Part shown: piece after piece, positions 6,125-6,578 of the stretch
How positions within the stretch are numbered: position 1 is the first letter of the stretch
Layout: every line of letters starts with the position of its first letter
Assembly: GCA_002399225.1 (NCBI GenBank)
Contig: DHDF01000070.1
Location: 390 to 6,967 of the forward strand
Length of the DNA stretch: 6,578 nucleotides
From: a bacterium UBA4883
GTDB lineage: Bacteria; Bacillota; Clostridia; Oscillospirales; Acutalibacteraceae
Direction: 5' to 3'
The notes under the pieces: generated by a model
The model's database searches: none
What the model was told of the DNA's origin: nothing
What the model saw: only the letters and a program-made list of their open reading frames with translations
Made by a program: the position numbers and the translations under genes

Positions 6125-6556
6125 ATGAATGCACATATCACCGGGAGCAATCTGAAAGATGCTCAGGGTAAGGCAATCACTCTGGCAGACGGAAAAACCT
6201 ATCATCTTGTTTTTGACATGAACGCCATGTGTGCGATGGAGGACCGCTACGGCAGCCTGGAAAGCGCGATGGACGCCATCACGGGAACCGGAACGGAAGA
6301 AAAGGGCCCGGATGAAAAGCCAAAGCCAGAAAAGGACCTGAACGGAAAACCAAAGCCAGAAAAAGTCATGAAAGATATCCGGTTTATGCTCTGGGCAGCC
6401 TTGCAGCATGACAATGAAAAATTAACAGAATATGAAGCAGGACGGCTGATTACCCTTTCCAATATGAATCAGGTTATGGATGCACTGAACGCTGCTATGC
6501 AGGTATCGGTTCCGGAGGCGGACGAAAAAAACGTGAAAAACCCACAGGAGACGTGA
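6125..6556 (+). CDS. Tail assembly chaperone, short form (lambda gpG-like)
   Basis: This 143-residue protein is predicted to coat the tape measure protein while the tail tube polymerises; it is not part of the finished virion. Features seen: an N-terminal beta segment 'ITLADGKTYHLVFDMNAMCAMEDRYGSLESAMDAI' (residues 18-52), the usual opening of this family in Bacillota phages. A low-complexity charged insert (about 53-80) contains a tandem 10-residue repeat. Then 'MKDIRFMLWAALQHDNEKLTEYEAGRLIT' (82-110), the conserved helical core, and a C-terminal helix 'NMNQVMDALNAAMQV'. It lies downstream of the tail tube gene, where such genes belong. The last codons include a slippery A AAA AAC and overlap a hairpin, so a fraction of ribosomes should shift to the -1 frame and make a longer gpGT-type fusion. 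Identity is supported jointly by sequence pattern, position and the frameshift signal. Confidence 0.88.
   Translation: MNAHITGSNLKDAQGKAITLADGKTYHLVFDMNAMCAMEDRYGSLESAMDAITGTGTEEKGPDEKPKPEKDLNGKPKPEKVMKDIRFMLWAALQHDNEKLTEYEAGRLITLSNMNQVMDALNAAMQVSVPEADEKNVKNPQET
6314..6373 (+). repeat. 30-base tandem direct repeat inside the chaperone gene
   Basis: Two adjacent 30-base units (6314-6343 and 6344-6373) encode EKPKPEKDLN and GKPKPEKVMK. Their first 20 bases match at 18 positions and the remainder has drifted. The period is a multiple of three, so the frame is kept and the product gains a charged, proline-containing linker between the N-terminal domain and the helical core. Confidence 0.7.
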
Positions 6557-6568
6557 CTCTCCCGTGGG
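6526..6568 (+). promoter_or_regulatory. -1 programmed ribosomal frameshift signal
   Basis: The slippery heptamer A AAA AAC (6526-6532) is in the correct phase: the zero-frame codons are GAA AAA AAC. It is followed by an 8-base spacer (6533-6540) and a hairpin. In the hairpin CCCAC (6541-6545) pairs with GTGGG (6564-6568), and GGAGA (6547-6551) pairs with TCTCC (6558-6562). There is one A/C mismatch (6546/6563) and a 6-base loop. Heptamer, spacer and stem match the known design of -1 frameshift sites, and position near the end of a gpG-like gene is where tailed phages conserve them. Confidence 0.85.
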
Positions 6569-6578
6569 CATCTTATTA
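6532..6578 (+). CDS. -1 frame extension of the tail assembly chaperone (gpT-like part, 3' partial)
   Basis: After a -1 slip on A AAA AAC, translation continues from CGT 6532 as REKPTGDVTLPWASY and stays open to the window end. The zero frame stops at 6554-6556, within the hairpin. The -1 frame is open back only to a TGA at 6433, and I find no ATG or ribosome binding site in it, so it has no evident start of its own and must be reached by frameshifting. By analogy with lambda gpGT, the extension would bind the tube protein and bring it to the tape measure complex. Only 15 codons are visible, so the length and fold of the extension are unknown. Confidence 0.72.

Noticed and set aside
6120..6125. 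TATAAA just before the chaperone start as a promoter -10 box
   Set aside because: It overlaps the first base of the start codon, leaving no leader or room for a ribosome binding site on a transcript started there, and no -35 element is visible. The AT-rich bases are better explained as a translation leader.
5635..6150. Open frame of 171 codons on the - strand across the Tad2-like gene and the gap
   Set aside because: It runs through both hairpins and opposite the Ig-like domain and the Tad2-like gene. No family pattern was seen, and the + strand genes explain the sequence better.
5832..6171. Two alternative + strand frames overlapping the Tad2-like gene (5832-6086 and 5875-6171)
   Set aside because: Neither has a ribosome binding site at a good distance, and both read through the hairpin gap. 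Their products are Arg/Ser-rich without a recognisable pattern, whereas the 5825-6016 frame follows a known family.
6535..6541. G AAA AAC as a second slippery heptamer
   Set aside because: It does not fit X XXY YYZ: the first base differs from the next two, so re-pairing of the P-site tRNA after a slip would be mismatched. It also runs into the first base of the stem, leaving no spacer.
6541..6568. The hairpin at the end of the chaperone gene as a transcription terminator
   Set aside because: No T-tract follows (CATCTTATTA), the -1 frame continues through it, and its 8-base distance from an in-phase slippery heptamer fits a frameshift stimulator much better.

Overview
The window is part of the head-to-tail structural operon of a tailed phage or prophage with a non-contractile (siphovirus-like) tail. 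All genes are on the + strand and almost all are overlapping or separated by only a few bases. The AGGAGG-type ribosome binding sites, protein families and gene order point to a phage of a Bacillota host, probably a Clostridia-type gut organism. Base composition looks moderately GC-rich by eye. The window alone cannot show the exact host, or whether this is an integrated prophage or a free phage: there is no integrase, attachment site or host gene.

Layout, left to right: portal protein (5' end cut off by the window edge); ClpP-like (S14) prohead protease; HK97-fold major capsid protein with an N-terminal coiled-coil delta domain; a small head-region protein; gp6-like head-tail connector; head-closure/head-tail adaptor protein; HK97 gp10-like neck protein; tail-terminator-like protein; major tail (tube) protein with a C-terminal bacterial Ig-like domain; a 63-residue protein resembling the Tad2 (DUF2829) Thoeris anti-defence family; a 108-base gap with two consecutive hairpins; and the tail assembly chaperone (lambda gpG-like). 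The chaperone ends in a textbook -1 programmed frameshift signal that opens into a gpGT-type extension running off the window.

The first nine genes form a coherent assembly line. Portal, protease and capsid protein build and mature the prohead. The connector, closure and gp10-like proteins form the neck. The terminator, tube protein and chaperone (with its frameshifted form) build the tail. The Tad2-like gene is not needed for assembly. It sits as cargo between the tube and chaperone genes, with its own strong ribosome binding site and a following hairpin.

The two most interesting items are this putative anti-defence gene inside the late structural operon, and the frameshift site at 6526-6568 (A AAA AAC, 8-base spacer, 10-pair hairpin). 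No tRNA, rRNA, CRISPR array, insertion sequence or attachment site was seen.
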